From contig DDCX01000065.1 in NCBI GenBank assembly GCA_002336475.1, forward strand, positions 1-18,206: 18,206 nt of DNA, read 5' to 3'. The notes beneath the pieces were generated by a model. That model was not told the origin of the DNA. It ran no database searches and saw only the letters and a list, made by a program, of their open reading frames with translations. The stretch's first letter is position 1; the number at the start of each line of letters is the position of its first letter. This stretch comes from Flavobacteriales bacterium UBA1995 (GTDB lineage: Bacteria > Bacteroidota > Bacteroidia > Flavobacteriales_D > Sanyastnellaceae). Positions 8,901 through 16,900 of the stretch are shown here, one piece after another. A program made the position numbers and the translations under genes.

Positions 8901-9317
8901 ACAGCTCCGGACACCACGACTTCTCCGCTTCACGAATACCCGGAGGACAACACATACACCGTGGTCTTGACAGCACAGAGCGAGGACGGCGTGTGTTCGG
9001 ACCAGGCGACCCAAGAGGTGACTGTGGTGTTCCCCGACACGAGCACCATTGGCGTGATTGAGCCTGACCTCGATGTTCCATTTCTCTTTGGGCCCAATCC
9101 TATTGGATCCACTGAAACGTTCGGTTTGACATCCGAGGTGGGCCTTTCCAACTGGGTGTTGCTCGACGGAATAGGCCGCCGGACCATGCAAGGAGGTGCT
9201 GTAGCGCCGATGGACCGTCTGCTGATTGCGGCTGATGCGCTGCAAACTGGCTGGTACACCCTGCAGTTGAGTGGGGCAGATGGAAGGCGCTGGAGCCTGT
9301 CCCTCGTCCGCCGGTGA
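5961..9317 (+). CDS. Secreted multidomain protein: lamin-tail, Calx-beta-like, OB-like and PKD domains, T9SS type A sorting tail
   Basis: A 1118-residue exported protein. A signal peptide covers about residues 1-28 (hydrophobic core AALLALCLAASGLCF). Then come: a lamin-tail-like domain starting FLNEVDSD (about 31-205); two copies of an unnamed cysteine-bracketed domain (214-331 and 337-450) opening with CDGG; a second lamin-tail-like domain starting LFFSEYVDG (about 458-620); a Calx-beta-like segment (about 630-715, with VDDFEPEGIETFTLSI); an OB-fold-like segment (about 740-850, LRGVVHG...GDSVRIRGSVQQF); a PKD domain (about 945-1030, with WSFGDG and HEYPEDNTYTVVLTA). The C-terminal ~80 residues (FGPNP near 1042, LQTGWYTLQLSG near the end) match a type A T9SS sorting domain, so it is probably exported across the outer membrane and surface-attached or released. 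Lamin-tail proteins of bacteria often accompany nucleases, but no nuclease motif is visible here. Function unknown. Confidence 0.85.
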   Translation: MRSVSSPPFFRAALLALCLAASGLCFSQGVFLNEVDSDSNTVPDSTEFVELFGDPNTSLDGHTVVFYKGGGSPVTSSVYAAFDLDGMSTDSAGFFLLANPAVAGADVVFEPGLLRDGGDAVALFEGDSADFPFATPLTTVGLLDAIVYGTADQTNPFLIDSLTPGQPQLDEWLYGSQNGGALAWSRLPDGGPAFASDQMVLQQPTPGYTNLLDCDGGLISAQGGENGTAQICVDLPGGFLPFTAESNAFESQYGLVITDLQGEVLDVVPGGEGNLGYNFSGSPAGPCLVWGMSYDGDLDPSSIAVGSPYDSIAATGCVAFSAQPVQVDRIFCLPPSCDGGAISTAAGNDQATGCLGFANTLVSFGFTSESPEAPYLFVITTADGDIVDSTSTPEYDFEPLGIGEYEVYGFSHLGAIDTVSFQAGLPVTALVADSCSALSFNHLDVSIQPCDPTGLCTDLFFSEYVDGSTFSKGLELYNPSATETADLSEYTVKTFNNGSAVANHEVSLTGTLAPGEVYTIVNPSAVPELVAVADLLNDVTLFNGNDATTLERNGTVVDVLGEVGVNPGSGWPVNDITMLHNTLVRIPQVTTGSPNWDVVDDQWMDYPENTFDFFGEHNALPCGLDTTAVPLIGFAVTEVLAFEGDVIGIEIPISLPLNEVQVQVAVLSGSTATPVADFGTLFPLELTFPQGLLSPQMFTIGIVDDFEPEGIETFTLSITILSGEAELTQENLTVTIAPNDLGFPHYPIADVRGIDGNGVLDSLLVPCELRGVVHGFNTYPSGLRFTIIDPTAGIEVYSPVDNFNYLVQEGDSVRIRGSVQQFQGLAQILVDTLILATQGEPLQEPELVNALTEETESDLVRLKCVELVDPAAWTNQAPQFEVYVSTGAALYLMVVDADTDLFGTDAPEGVFGVTGIGGQRDLEAPFLNGYTILPRSADDLSEPVQADFFVEDTWYTEDGPVPFENLSSGAGGYFWSFGDGTAPDTTTSPLHEYPEDNTYTVVLTAQSEDGVCSDQATQEVTVVFPDTSTIGVIEPDLDVPFLFGPNPIGSTETFGLTSEVGLSNWVLLDGIGRRTMQGGAVAPMDRLLIAADALQTGWYTLQLSGADGRRWSLSLVRR
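6600..7310 (+). repeat. Tandem duplicated unnamed ~115-residue domain inside the lamin-tail protein
   Basis: Two adjacent protein-level repeats. Copy 1 covers residues 214-331 (from nucleotide 6600) and copy 2 residues 337-450 (from 6969). Both open with CDGG followed by IS and a Gly/Ala/Asn-rich stretch. Both then contain a cysteine, a phenylalanine-Glu-Ser turn, a Val/Phe-Val-Ile-Thr strand followed by a D-x-G/D-G turn, and a Y-x-F strand. Copy 1 then has CLVWGMSYDGDLD and copy 2 EVYGFSHLGAID at the equivalent place. Both close with a cysteine. I do not know a named family for this unit, though I recall similar segments in other Bacteroidota secreted proteins. DNA identity between the copies is low. 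Confidence 0.65.
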
Positions 9318-9327
9318 TCACCCGTCG

Positions 9328-10200
9328 ATGAAGCCTTTACACGCCCAAATTGTCCTTCACGTCACGGTGATGGTGTTCGGTTTTACGGGCGTTCTGGGCA
9401 AGCTGATTTCGCTTTCGGCCGCACCGTTGGTGTTTTGGCGCACGCTCATTGGCGCGGCTGGATTGTACGTGTGGATGTGGTTTCGGCGCACCCAGCAGAC
9501 GTCTATGCCGCCCAAAGTGAGGGCGGGCATCATGGGAACCGGTGTTTTGGTGGCGGTGCATTGGGTCACCTTTTTTGCGGCCATCAAAGCTTCAACTGTT
9601 TCATTGGCTCTCGCGGTGATGGCTACCGTCCCTGTATTCGTTGCCTTGATTGAACCCGTGCTGCGGCGCCGACGGGTGGACCCTCGGGAGCTTGCGTTGG
9701 GGTTTGTTGCGGTACTGGGCTTGTGGTGGATGTATCGGGTGGACGTGAGTTATGGGCAAGGCATGCTGTTGGCCCTTGTGAGTGCTTTTTGTGCAGCCTT
9801 GTTTGGCACCCTCAACAGCATCTGGGGAGAGCATGCCCCTTCGCTGACGGTGTCCCGGTTGGAATTGGCTTCAGCGTGCTTGGTCCTCGCTGTGTGGATG
9901 GCGTTGACAGGAGGTTGGCAGGGTGCCATGCCTTCGGATACGGATTGGCTATGGCTGCTTTTATTGGGGCTTGTGGCGACCTCTGTGGCTTTTGCACTGA
10001 CCGTTGAGGTCATGAAGGTGATGAGCCCTTTTTCGGTGGCCATGGCCATCAATTTGGAGCCGGTCTACGCCATCATTTTGGCCCTTGTCATATTTGGAGA
10101 GGAGGAGGTGATGCCCCCCGGTTTTTATGGGGGCGCCTCGGTGCTACTGGCGACGGTGTTTGTCGATGCCATGCTCAAGCGCAGCAGGCGCTCGCGTTGA
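9328..10200 (+). CDS. EamA/DMT-superfamily transporter
   Basis: An inner-membrane protein of 290 residues, normal for the ten-helix EamA family of the drug/metabolite transporter superfamily. Almost the whole length is hydrophobic helices with short loops, arranged as two EamA halves (roughly residues 8-135 and 145-280). The second half ends in the typical NLEPVYAIILALVIFGEE and FYGGASVLLA segments, followed by a basic tail (KRSRRSR). I chose the ATG at 9328, ten bases after the previous stop codon. The frame also has an ATG at 9271, but that would overlap the preceding gene by 47 bases and add 19 non-membrane residues unlike the family. Substrate cannot be told from sequence; relatives move amino acids, metabolites or drugs. 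It converges on hemW with only 9 bases between stop codons. Confidence 0.93.
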   Translation: MKPLHAQIVLHVTVMVFGFTGVLGKLISLSAAPLVFWRTLIGAAGLYVWMWFRRTQQTSMPPKVRAGIMGTGVLVAVHWVTFFAAIKASTVSLALAVMATVPVFVALIEPVLRRRRVDPRELALGFVAVLGLWWMYRVDVSYGQGMLLALVSAFCAALFGTLNSIWGEHAPSLTVSRLELASACLVLAVWMALTGGWQGAMPSDTDWLWLLLLGLVATSVAFALTVEVMKVMSPFSVAMAINLEPVYAIILALVIFGEEEVMPPGFYGGASVLLATVFVDAMLKRSRRSR

Positions 10201-10209
10201 ACGCCCGCT

Positions 10210-11337
10210 TTAATGCATCAACTCCAGGGTGATCGCATCGCCCATGGGCCACCGGGGCTCAGGGATGCGCAGCCGTCCGTTGTGCCATTCGCAGTCGCCG
10301 CGCCCAATGAGCGTCTGGAGTCCGTCTTGTGCCAAAAGGTCAAGTCCGGTATCCTTTAGCAATTCGGCGGGGTGGACCCCCTCTGTGCGCCGCAAGCCAG
10401 TGATGAGCGCCTCATTGAAGCGGTCTGTATTGCTGAGGACTTCAGAGGCCTGCTGTTTTTTAATCCCTTCGCTTCCTTGTTCGGAAGCGCGCAAAAACGC
10501 AGCATTAGACCGGGCATTCCACCACCGCTTGGAATCACTGAAGCTGTGCGCTCCTGGCCCAACACCGAGGTAAGGGGTACCGTCCCAGTAGGCTGAGTTG
10601 TGTCGACTCCGGCCACCGGGACGGGCGAAATTTGACACCTCGTAATGCTCAAAACCCGCCTTGGCAGTGGACTTGCAAAGGGTGTTGTACTCCCGGACGA
10701 CTTGCTCATCTGGCGGGGCGGTCAATTGGCCTTTGTCGAGTTGGTTGCCATACAGCGTGCGGGGTTCGGCAGTGAGAATGTAGCAGCTCAAGTGGTCTGC
10801 AGGCAAGGCCAATGCCCGTTGGAGGTCATCTTCCCACCGGGTTTCCGGTCCCACGGGAAGGCCATACATAAGGTCCAGGGAAATGTGGTCAAACCCCAAT
10901 TCAGCGGCGCGGCGTACAGCCGATTCAGCGGTTTCTGCGCTGTGAATCCGGCGCATCCACGCGAGGACATCGGGGTCAAAACTTTGAATGCCCACGCTCA
11001 GTCGTCCCACTCCGATGTCTTTGAGTGCCTTTAAACCTGCTGTGTTTAAGTCTTCGGGGTTGGCCTCAACGGTCCATTCTTCCAATGCCCAGTCGGCGTT
11101 TTGAAAAGCGGCTTCGGCGATGCGACCAATGGCTTCTGCCCCTAAAATGCTCGGGGTGCCTCCTCCGAAATACAGCGTCCTGAAGGTGTGTCCAGACCAT
11201 CCTGGCATGCTGGCCTTGATCTCCGAGATAATGGCATCGACCATGCGGCTTCGATCGTTCAGACGCGTGGTAAAGTGGAAGTCACAATACGAGCAGGCCT
11301 GCGCGCAAAATGGAACGTGCACATACAATCCTGCCAT
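10210..11337 (-). CDS. hemW: HemW, radical SAM heme chaperone (formerly oxygen-independent coproporphyrinogen oxidase-like)
   Basis: A radical SAM protein of 375 residues, the normal HemW length. The cluster-binding motif is CAQACSYCDF, with Cys11, Cys15 and Cys18. The fourth cysteine of true HemN (CxxxCxxCxC) is replaced by Phe, as in HemW. Further marks are GGGTPS (58-63), EANPEDL (91-97), SVGIQSFD (114-121), DLMYGLP (155-161) and SNFARPGGRSRHN with the YLGVGPGAHSF segment typical of the family. HemW binds heme and delivers it to respiratory proteins; it is not a coproporphyrinogen oxidase. I chose the ATG at 11337. The frame stays open for a further 184 codons upstream, but those codons are antisense to the carrier-protein gene and unlike any HemW. 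It is divergent from that gene with 39 bases between the start codons, which must hold both sets of initiation signals. Confidence 0.95.
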   Translation of the reverse strand: MAGLYVHVPFCAQACSYCDFHFTTRLNDRSRMVDAIISEIKASMPGWSGHTFRTLYFGGGTPSILGAEAIGRIAEAAFQNADWALEEWTVEANPEDLNTAGLKALKDIGVGRLSVGIQSFDPDVLAWMRRIHSAETAESAVRRAAELGFDHISLDLMYGLPVGPETRWEDDLQRALALPADHLSCYILTAEPRTLYGNQLDKGQLTAPPDEQVVREYNTLCKSTAKAGFEHYEVSNFARPGGRSRHNSAYWDGTPYLGVGPGAHSFSDSKRWWNARSNAAFLRASEQGSEGIKKQQASEVLSNTDRFNEALITGLRRTEGVHPAELLKDTGLDLLAQDGLQTLIGRGDCEWHNGRLRIPEPRWPMGDAITLELMH

Positions 11338-11376
11338 AGGTGCAATTTCGGTGCTGAACAGGGGTAAATTGCCGGT

Positions 11377-11841
11377 ATGGCCCAATATCGCAACGCCCAG
11401 GGGCAAGAAATGCCTGGAAGTCCCGGTGAACACCGCGTCCACAAAGATGACCGGGGACTTTGGTGGGTGCGCATCGGTCACCGCAACCACCGGGTTTCGG
11501 TCCAACCCTTGGAAGGGGGTGGCTGGGACATCCGGTTGGATGGTGTGGGAGACCAATGGTCGGTCCACGGGTTGCGTGAGATGCTCATGGAGCGCATGGG
11601 GATAGAAGAGGGCGTGGATTCCGCCTCGAAAGACCTGCGCGCGCCCATGCCGGGCAAGGTGTTGGAAGTCTTGGTCAAAGCAGGTCAAACGGTCGAAGAA
11701 GGGGAGGCTATGATCGTCCTTGAAGCCATGAAAATGGAAAATGTGTTGCGCGCTGGGGCAGCAGGAGTGGTGTCTACCATTGGAGTAGAAGCCGGCCATG
11801 CCGTTGAGAAAGAGGCGGTTTTGATCAGCATGGCAGACTGA
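11377..11841 (+). CDS. Biotin carboxyl carrier protein (biotin/lipoyl attachment domain, acyl-CoA carboxylase type)
   Basis: A 154-residue protein whose C-terminal ~75 residues form a biotinyl domain. It has APMPG at 89-93 and the biotinylation motif EAMKMEN at 116-122, with Lys119 as the expected biotin site. The N-terminal half (about 25-75) resembles the small beta region found in Bacteroidota stand-alone carriers of propionyl-/acetyl-CoA carboxylase-type enzymes, not the Pro/Ala-rich linker of E. coli AccB. In use, biotin on Lys119 would carry carboxylate between a biotin carboxylase and a carboxyltransferase. Neither partner is encoded in the window, although in many Bacteroidota they are adjacent. 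It is divergent from hemW by 39 bases. Which acyl-CoA it serves cannot be told. Confidence 0.9.
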   Translation: MAQYRNAQGQEMPGSPGEHRVHKDDRGLWWVRIGHRNHRVSVQPLEGGGWDIRLDGVGDQWSVHGLREMLMERMGIEEGVDSASKDLRAPMPGKVLEVLVKAGQTVEEGEAMIVLEAMKMENVLRAGAAGVVSTIGVEAGHAVEKEAVLISMAD

Positions 11842-11875
11842 TAGATTCAGGCAACTTCCCTTAGTCACCTTTCGT

Positions 11876-11884
11876 TGTGGATAA
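11876..11884 (-). promoter_or_regulatory. Perfect DnaA-box-like 9-mer (TTATCCACA on minus strand)
   Basis: The plus strand reads TGTGGATAA, the exact complement of the DnaA box TTATCCACA, in the 101-base gap before the CHU_C protein gene. A one-mismatch copy in the opposite orientation, TAATCCACA, lies at 11931-11939. A single exact 9-mer on either strand has roughly a one-in-seven chance of occurring in 18 kb, so this is only suggestive. DnaA could act here as a transcriptional regulator. Confidence 0.3.
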
Positions 11885-11942
11885 TACATGGCGGGGCTTC
11901 AGGCTGGCCCGTTGGCGCCACTACCTTCGATAATCCACACCC

Positions 11943-12935
11943 ATGCGCGTATTCAGAATCGGGATTCCCCTGCTCCTCATGTCGTTGCTGACGTTCTCTG
12001 CACAGCTTTGTGCCCAGTCGTGCAGCAACCCTTTGACGGTTTGTCCAGAAGAGCCACAGTCGGTTTTCATCACCGAACCGGCTTTTTTGAATTTCGAATG
12101 CATCGATGCGACGCACGTCGCCGTGCTGAAGTTTCGGTCCAACCACAACTTTGCGAACCCCGGCAATGCCCGCATCAGGATCACGCAGGTCTCATGCGAT
12201 GGGGCCAGTGCTCCTGACACCCTGTCGGCGGTGGTGGTTTCGGCTGCTGGCGACCCCTGTGATCCCGCGGGCCTCACGGCCATGGGCCCCTGTATCTCTG
12301 GGGTAGATGACCTGGTATGGGAGTCTTCTACACTGACCCACAACACCGAGTATTTCCTGTTGATTGGAACCGAACACGACCCTTCAGACACCGTCTGCAC
12401 CATGTTTGTCGAGCTCGAAGGGGACGGCGTGACCATGGACGCCTGCTGCAACCACACCTTGATTCCAGGGGAGTCTGCAGAGTTGGAGGTTGTTGGTGGC
12501 GACCCGGTCTACGGCTACACCTGGACCCCCGCGTTTTATTTGTCAGATCCAGAAACGGCTGTGACCACAGTCACACCGGCTGAGACGATCAGTTACCAGG
12601 TAGACGGTGTGATTGGTGACTGCCAAGTCAGCAGTTCAGTGACGGTGACGGTAGGTTCCCCCATTGGAGTGCCCAACAGCTTCACGCCCAACGGGGATGG
12701 CATCAATGATTTCTGGGGAATCGATGGAATTGGCGCCTTTCCAGGAACCAAAGTCGAGGTGTTCAACCGCTGGGGGCAGTTGGTGCACCGCTCGTTGGGA
12801 TATACCCAACCTTGGGACGGCAATGGCCGCTCTGGCAAACCCTTGACCCCAGGTACCTACTACTACGTCATCGAGCTCAATGACGAGTCCCTTCCCATTC
12901 CACCTGAAACGGGCCACGTAGCCATCATTCGATGA
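11943..12935 (+). CDS. Small secreted protein with gliding-motility-associated C-terminal (CHU_C, T9SS type B) domain
   Basis: A 330-residue exported protein. The signal peptide is residues 1-24 (hydrophobic IPLLLMSLLTFSAQ, cleavage near LCAQ|S). A cysteine-rich N-terminal domain (about 25-165) has a beta-sandwich-like pattern and resembles no named family I can identify. A short Ig/PKD-like segment follows (about 167-238, starting CCNHTLIPGESAELEV and holding YTWTPAFYLSD). The last ~90 residues (240-330) are a clear CHU_C domain: PNSFTPNGDGINDFW, VEVFNRWGQLV, PWDGNGRSGKPLTPGTYYYVI. This tail directs T9SS export and, for type B substrates, is thought to work with PorP/SprF-family partners. 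The next gene encodes exactly such a protein and overlaps by 4 bases, supporting a functional pair. Confidence 0.9.
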   Translation: MRVFRIGIPLLLMSLLTFSAQLCAQSCSNPLTVCPEEPQSVFITEPAFLNFECIDATHVAVLKFRSNHNFANPGNARIRITQVSCDGASAPDTLSAVVVSAAGDPCDPAGLTAMGPCISGVDDLVWESSTLTHNTEYFLLIGTEHDPSDTVCTMFVELEGDGVTMDACCNHTLIPGESAELEVVGGDPVYGYTWTPAFYLSDPETAVTTVTPAETISYQVDGVIGDCQVSSSVTVTVGSPIGVPNSFTPNGDGINDFWGIDGIGAFPGTKVEVFNRWGQLVHRSLGYTQPWDGNGRSGKPLTPGTYYYVIELNDESLPIPPETGHVAIIR

Positions 12936-13882
12936 AGCAGAGAAGCCTATCTATTTCCATTGGGGCATTGTTGTTGACCGTCGGGTCAGCACTGCAGGTT
13001 CAAGCGCAGCAGTTGCCTTTGCGCAGCAATTGGCAGTTCAATTATTTCCAAGAAAACCCAGCTTTTGCAGGCTTTACCGATTGCCTTGAGTTGAAAGCGG
13101 GTTTCCGCCAACAGTGGGCGGGTTTCGATGGCGCTCCCCAGACGGCCTTTGCCAATGTGCAGGGCGAACTCGGGCGAACCGCCGGAGGTGGCGTCCATGG
13201 TTTTGGCGGTCGGGTCACCGACGACTCCGCAGGGCCATACGGGTTTACCCAATTGGACTTGGCCTATGCCTATCACATGAAAATGGCCCAAGGGTGGCGG
13301 TTGGCAGCAGGCGCGGCGGTTGGGTTTATGCAGTATCGGTTGTCCCTGGGCGATATCGTCCTCCCGGACTTCCAGGCGGGCAATGATCCCGCCATAACAT
13401 CCAACGCCAATCAGTTGCTGGCGCCCACCATGGACTTTGGCGTTTGGGCGTACAACAAGTACACGTTTTGGGGCCTGTCCATTCAGAACCTCATCGAACC
13501 TTCAGTGGACCAATGGGGCCTGGACACCCGGTTTCAACGCCATGTGAGCCTGACCGGTGGCTCCATGATCCGATTGGACGGACCATGGAGCTTCCACCCA
13601 GCGGGCTCCATTCGCTTTGCGGCGGGGGCGCCGGTTGCGGTCGATGTGCAGGCGATGTTCGATTATGACGAATCCGTCCGTTTCGGCTTGGGCTACCGCA
13701 ATGAAACTGCACTGGCGGCTTTGATGACGCTCAACGTTATGGAAAACCTGACCATTGGCTATGCCTACGACTGGAACGTTGGACCCTTGAGTCAAGCATC
13801 CGCCAACACGCACGAAATCACCATTGGGGTGCTGGCTTGCCCCATCAAATCTGGACACGTCCCATGTGCTGCATTCCAGTGA
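12932..13882 (+). CDS. PorP/SprF family type IX secretion outer-membrane protein
   Basis: A 316-residue beta-barrel-like protein. The signal peptide is residues 1-25 (ISIGALLLTVGSALQVQAQ). The family opening is present just after it (NYFQENPAFAGF, then LKAGFRQQWAGFDGAPQT). The rest is alternating amphipathic strands with Gly/aromatic residues, ending with LTIGYAYDWN and a final strand near THEITIGVLA. Members sit in the outer membrane with a periplasmic-facing role in T9SS export or anchoring of particular type B substrates. In F. johnsoniae SprF is needed for SprB to reach the surface. Its ATG overlaps the previous stop codon (ATGA), so it is probably translationally coupled to the CHU_C protein. 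It is followed after 49 bases by a giant SprB-repeat gene, its most likely client. Confidence 0.92.
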   Translation: MKQRSLSISIGALLLTVGSALQVQAQQLPLRSNWQFNYFQENPAFAGFTDCLELKAGFRQQWAGFDGAPQTAFANVQGELGRTAGGGVHGFGGRVTDDSAGPYGFTQLDLAYAYHMKMAQGWRLAAGAAVGFMQYRLSLGDIVLPDFQAGNDPAITSNANQLLAPTMDFGVWAYNKYTFWGLSIQNLIEPSVDQWGLDTRFQRHVSLTGGSMIRLDGPWSFHPAGSIRFAAGAPVAVDVQAMFDYDESVRFGLGYRNETALAALMTLNVMENLTIGYAYDWNVGPLSQASANTHEITIGVLACPIKSGHVPCAAFQ

Positions 13883-13894
13883 TCTCGCCGCAAC

Positions 13895-13909
13895 CCAAAT
13901 TGGATTTGG
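13895..13909 (+). other. Small inverted repeat between the PorP/SprF gene and the giant adhesin gene
   Basis: CCAAAT, TGG, ATTTGG gives a perfect 6-bp stem with a 3-base loop in the 49-base gap. No T-run follows, so it is not a typical terminator. It could slightly modulate expression of the downstream gene or be chance. Confidence 0.25.
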
Positions 13910-13931
13910 CCGTATAGAACCTATCGCGCAA

Positions 13932-16900
13932 ATGACACACCGCCCCCGAGCATACAGACCCCGTTTGACCTTTACCAAAGGGTGGGCTGTGGTCGGTGCC
14001 AAGTGGTGGATGATGTGTTGTCTTGCCGCACCTGCGCTGTCCCAAGCTCAGTCGGACTGTCCCGATGCAGTGGACGTCCTGCAGCCTATCACATGCAGTG
14101 GTGCCGATGATGGCGTGCTTTCGGTCGCCATTCCAGACGGCGTTGAATCCGGTGAAATCTACTGGCTTCAAAGCAATGACACGCTTTTTGGGGCCACACA
14201 GTCCAACCTCGGGCCCGGCAGTTACCTCGTGTTCATTCCAGGATGTCCGCCGCTGGGTGCGACCCTCAACGAGCCGTTCAACTTTTTCATCAGCGCGTCC
14301 ATCACGCGGCTTCCCACCTGCGACGACCCATGCTCAGGAGAGATCGTGGTCACGCCCAACTTTGGGCAGGGCAACATCACCTATTCCTGGTCCCATGATG
14401 CGGCCGAAACAGGTCCGATTGGCGGGTCCATTTGTGAGCAGGTCATCCTTGTTTCGGCGGTAGACGAGAATGGGTGTTCAGATCAAGACATCATTTCGGT
14501 TGAGATCCCTGAGATTGAGCTTTTCACTTTTACCACAGACCCCAGTTGTTTTGGCTTCTCCGATGGCACTGTAGCTGCAGTGGCCACAGGTGGTTTAGGA
14601 GGGGAGTTTGATTTTGAATGGGACAATGCCCAAGGAGAGGAAGTTGGCGATGAGGCCGACGTGATTGGATTGCCGGCGGGCGGATACCTGGTGACGGCCA
14701 CCGATTCAGGGGGCTGTTCGCAATCAGAGGTTGTTTTCCTTGAAGCACCTCCCCCTGTTGATGTCGACATATCAGCCACCGGAGTCAGTTGTTTTGGCGA
14801 TGCTGACGGAACGGCGACGGCTTATTTCGACAACGCCGTTTCTTATGATTGGACAGGCCCAGGCGGGTTTGCGGCAACAGGCCCAGATGCTGATTCGCTC
14901 ACGCTTTTGCTGCCAGGGACCTATGGTGTCTTGGTCACCGCTTCGGATGGCTGCGTGGGCGCAGGGAGCATTGAGGTCACTTCACCTGATCCCTTGGTGG
15001 CCGATGCTTTCTTGTCCTCCCCGAGCTGTCCTGGCTTGTCCGATGGCATTGTGGGCGCCATCGTGGAAGGTGGAACCCCTGATTACAGTGTAGAGTGGAC
15101 CTTGTCCGATGGCTCCGTTACCGAAGGCACATTCCTCAACAATGTCGCAGCGGGCACATACAGCTATGTCCTGGAGGACGCCAACGGTTGCGCCGCATCG
15201 GGTTCCGCTACTTTGGAAGACCCCGAGCCGCTGGCCGTATCCATTTCTGCCGAAATGCCGCTGTGTGCCCAAGGTCCGCTGAGTGAATCAGGCAGTGTTG
15301 AAGCCACAGTCACCGGAGGACTTTCACCCTACAACGCGGTCTGGTTAGACGCGGCGTCGGCCCAAGTTGTGGCCGTGGGACTTACGGCAACGGGCCTTGT
15401 TTCGGGTGCGTATGGGCTTGGCGTCATGGATGTGTTGGGGTGCATCTTGGATACCATCGTCGTGTTGGAATCTCCGGACTCCTTGTTTTTGGAAGCTGCT
15501 GTAACACCCCCGTTGTGTGCAGGAGAAAACAATGGAAGCGCTTCTGCTTCTGCCTCTGGGGGGACGCCGGGCTATTCCTTTGTTTGGACAGGAAGCGGCT
15601 CACCAAGTCTGGGCCCAGACATTGATGGCATTGGAGCAGGCGACTACAATGTCGAGGTCACCGATGGCAATGGCTGTCAAGCCACCGAGGACGCAGTGGT
15701 CCAAGAGCCTGCGCCATTGGAATTGACCTTATCCGCAGACCCTGTGGGGTGCAACGGCACAGATGGAACAGCAACGGGCTCTGTTTTAGGAGGAACCTTC
15801 CCTTACGACTGGAGCTGGACCGATGAGAACGAAGCTGTGGTTTCGGCCGCAGACTCGGCCACAGGCTTGGCACCAGGAAGCTACACGGCAGCTGTTTCCG
15901 ACAATTTCGGTTGTTTGGCAACCGCCAATGTTACAGTGGGAATCCTCCCTCCTTTAGAAATCGACCTTTCATTGGGTGCTGTAGACTGTGAGACCGGTGA
16001 AGCGGTGGTCAATGCGACAGCCGCGGGTGGAGCAGCTCCTGTAGAATTGGCATTGACATCAAACGGCACCCCCATTGAATTTGTGCAAGGCGGCCTGCTT
16101 GGCCCGGGCACTTATGTGCTGGTAGCCACAGATGATCGCGGGTGCACATCGGACACCACTTGGGTGCTAAATCCGCCCATTGTTGCGGCCGCGAGTGTCG
16201 TGCCCTTTGGTTGCGAAGGAGGGGGGCTGATCCAAGTGGAATATGTCGGTGGCGACCCCACGGGTCAGTTCACGATAGATGCAGGAGCATTGGGGCCACC
16301 AACGGCATTGATTGAAAATGGCGCGACATGGGAATCTGTGCCTGAAGGCCAGTACTCCATCGACATAGAAGACGGCACCTGCAGCGTCATCGTGGAGGTC
16401 GAGATGACGGGCGTGAGCTTGTTTGAATGGAATGTTGACGTCCTTCCTTTTGGCTGCGATGAAGCGGCAGGAGGGGTCACCGTGAGCATTGACGGGGGCA
16501 CTCCTCCTTTGGAGGCTACAGGCTCATCCTCTGACGGGCTCACCACTTGGTCTTCGTTGGATACATTGGGGCTGACGCCAGGAACTTATGTTTTGAGCAT
16601 CACAGACGGTGCGGGTTGCATGCGGGACACGGTATTGGAAGTGGACCTGGTACCCGCCCTCGAGCTGACGGCATCGGCCAACGGCGTCCAATGTTCAGGT
16701 GGACAAGACGGGAGTATTGTGGCTGAAGCAAGCGGTGGAACCGCTCCTTTGACCTTGGGAGCCGCCGGAGAATCGGGACCCCTTGAGGCCCCGCTCGAAA
16801 ACCTGGCACCAGGAACCTACACTGTGGGGGTCATCGATGCCCGCGGTTGTTCGGCAGACACCTTGGTGGAGGTCCTGTCTCCCGCTCCTTTGGAGGTGAC

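Noticed and set aside
9271..9327. Earlier ATG for the EamA transporter
   Set aside because: It would overlap the preceding gene by 47 bases and add 19 polar residues; the ATG at 9328 starts just before the first membrane helix.
10201..10209. Terminator between the convergent EamA and hemW genes
   Set aside because: Only 9 bases separate the stop codons and no hairpin with a T-run is visible there.
11338..11889. N-terminal extension of HemW to 559 residues
   Set aside because: It is antisense to a clear biotin carrier gene, has no HemW similarity, and the ATG at 11337 gives the normal family length and start (MAGLYVHVPFC).
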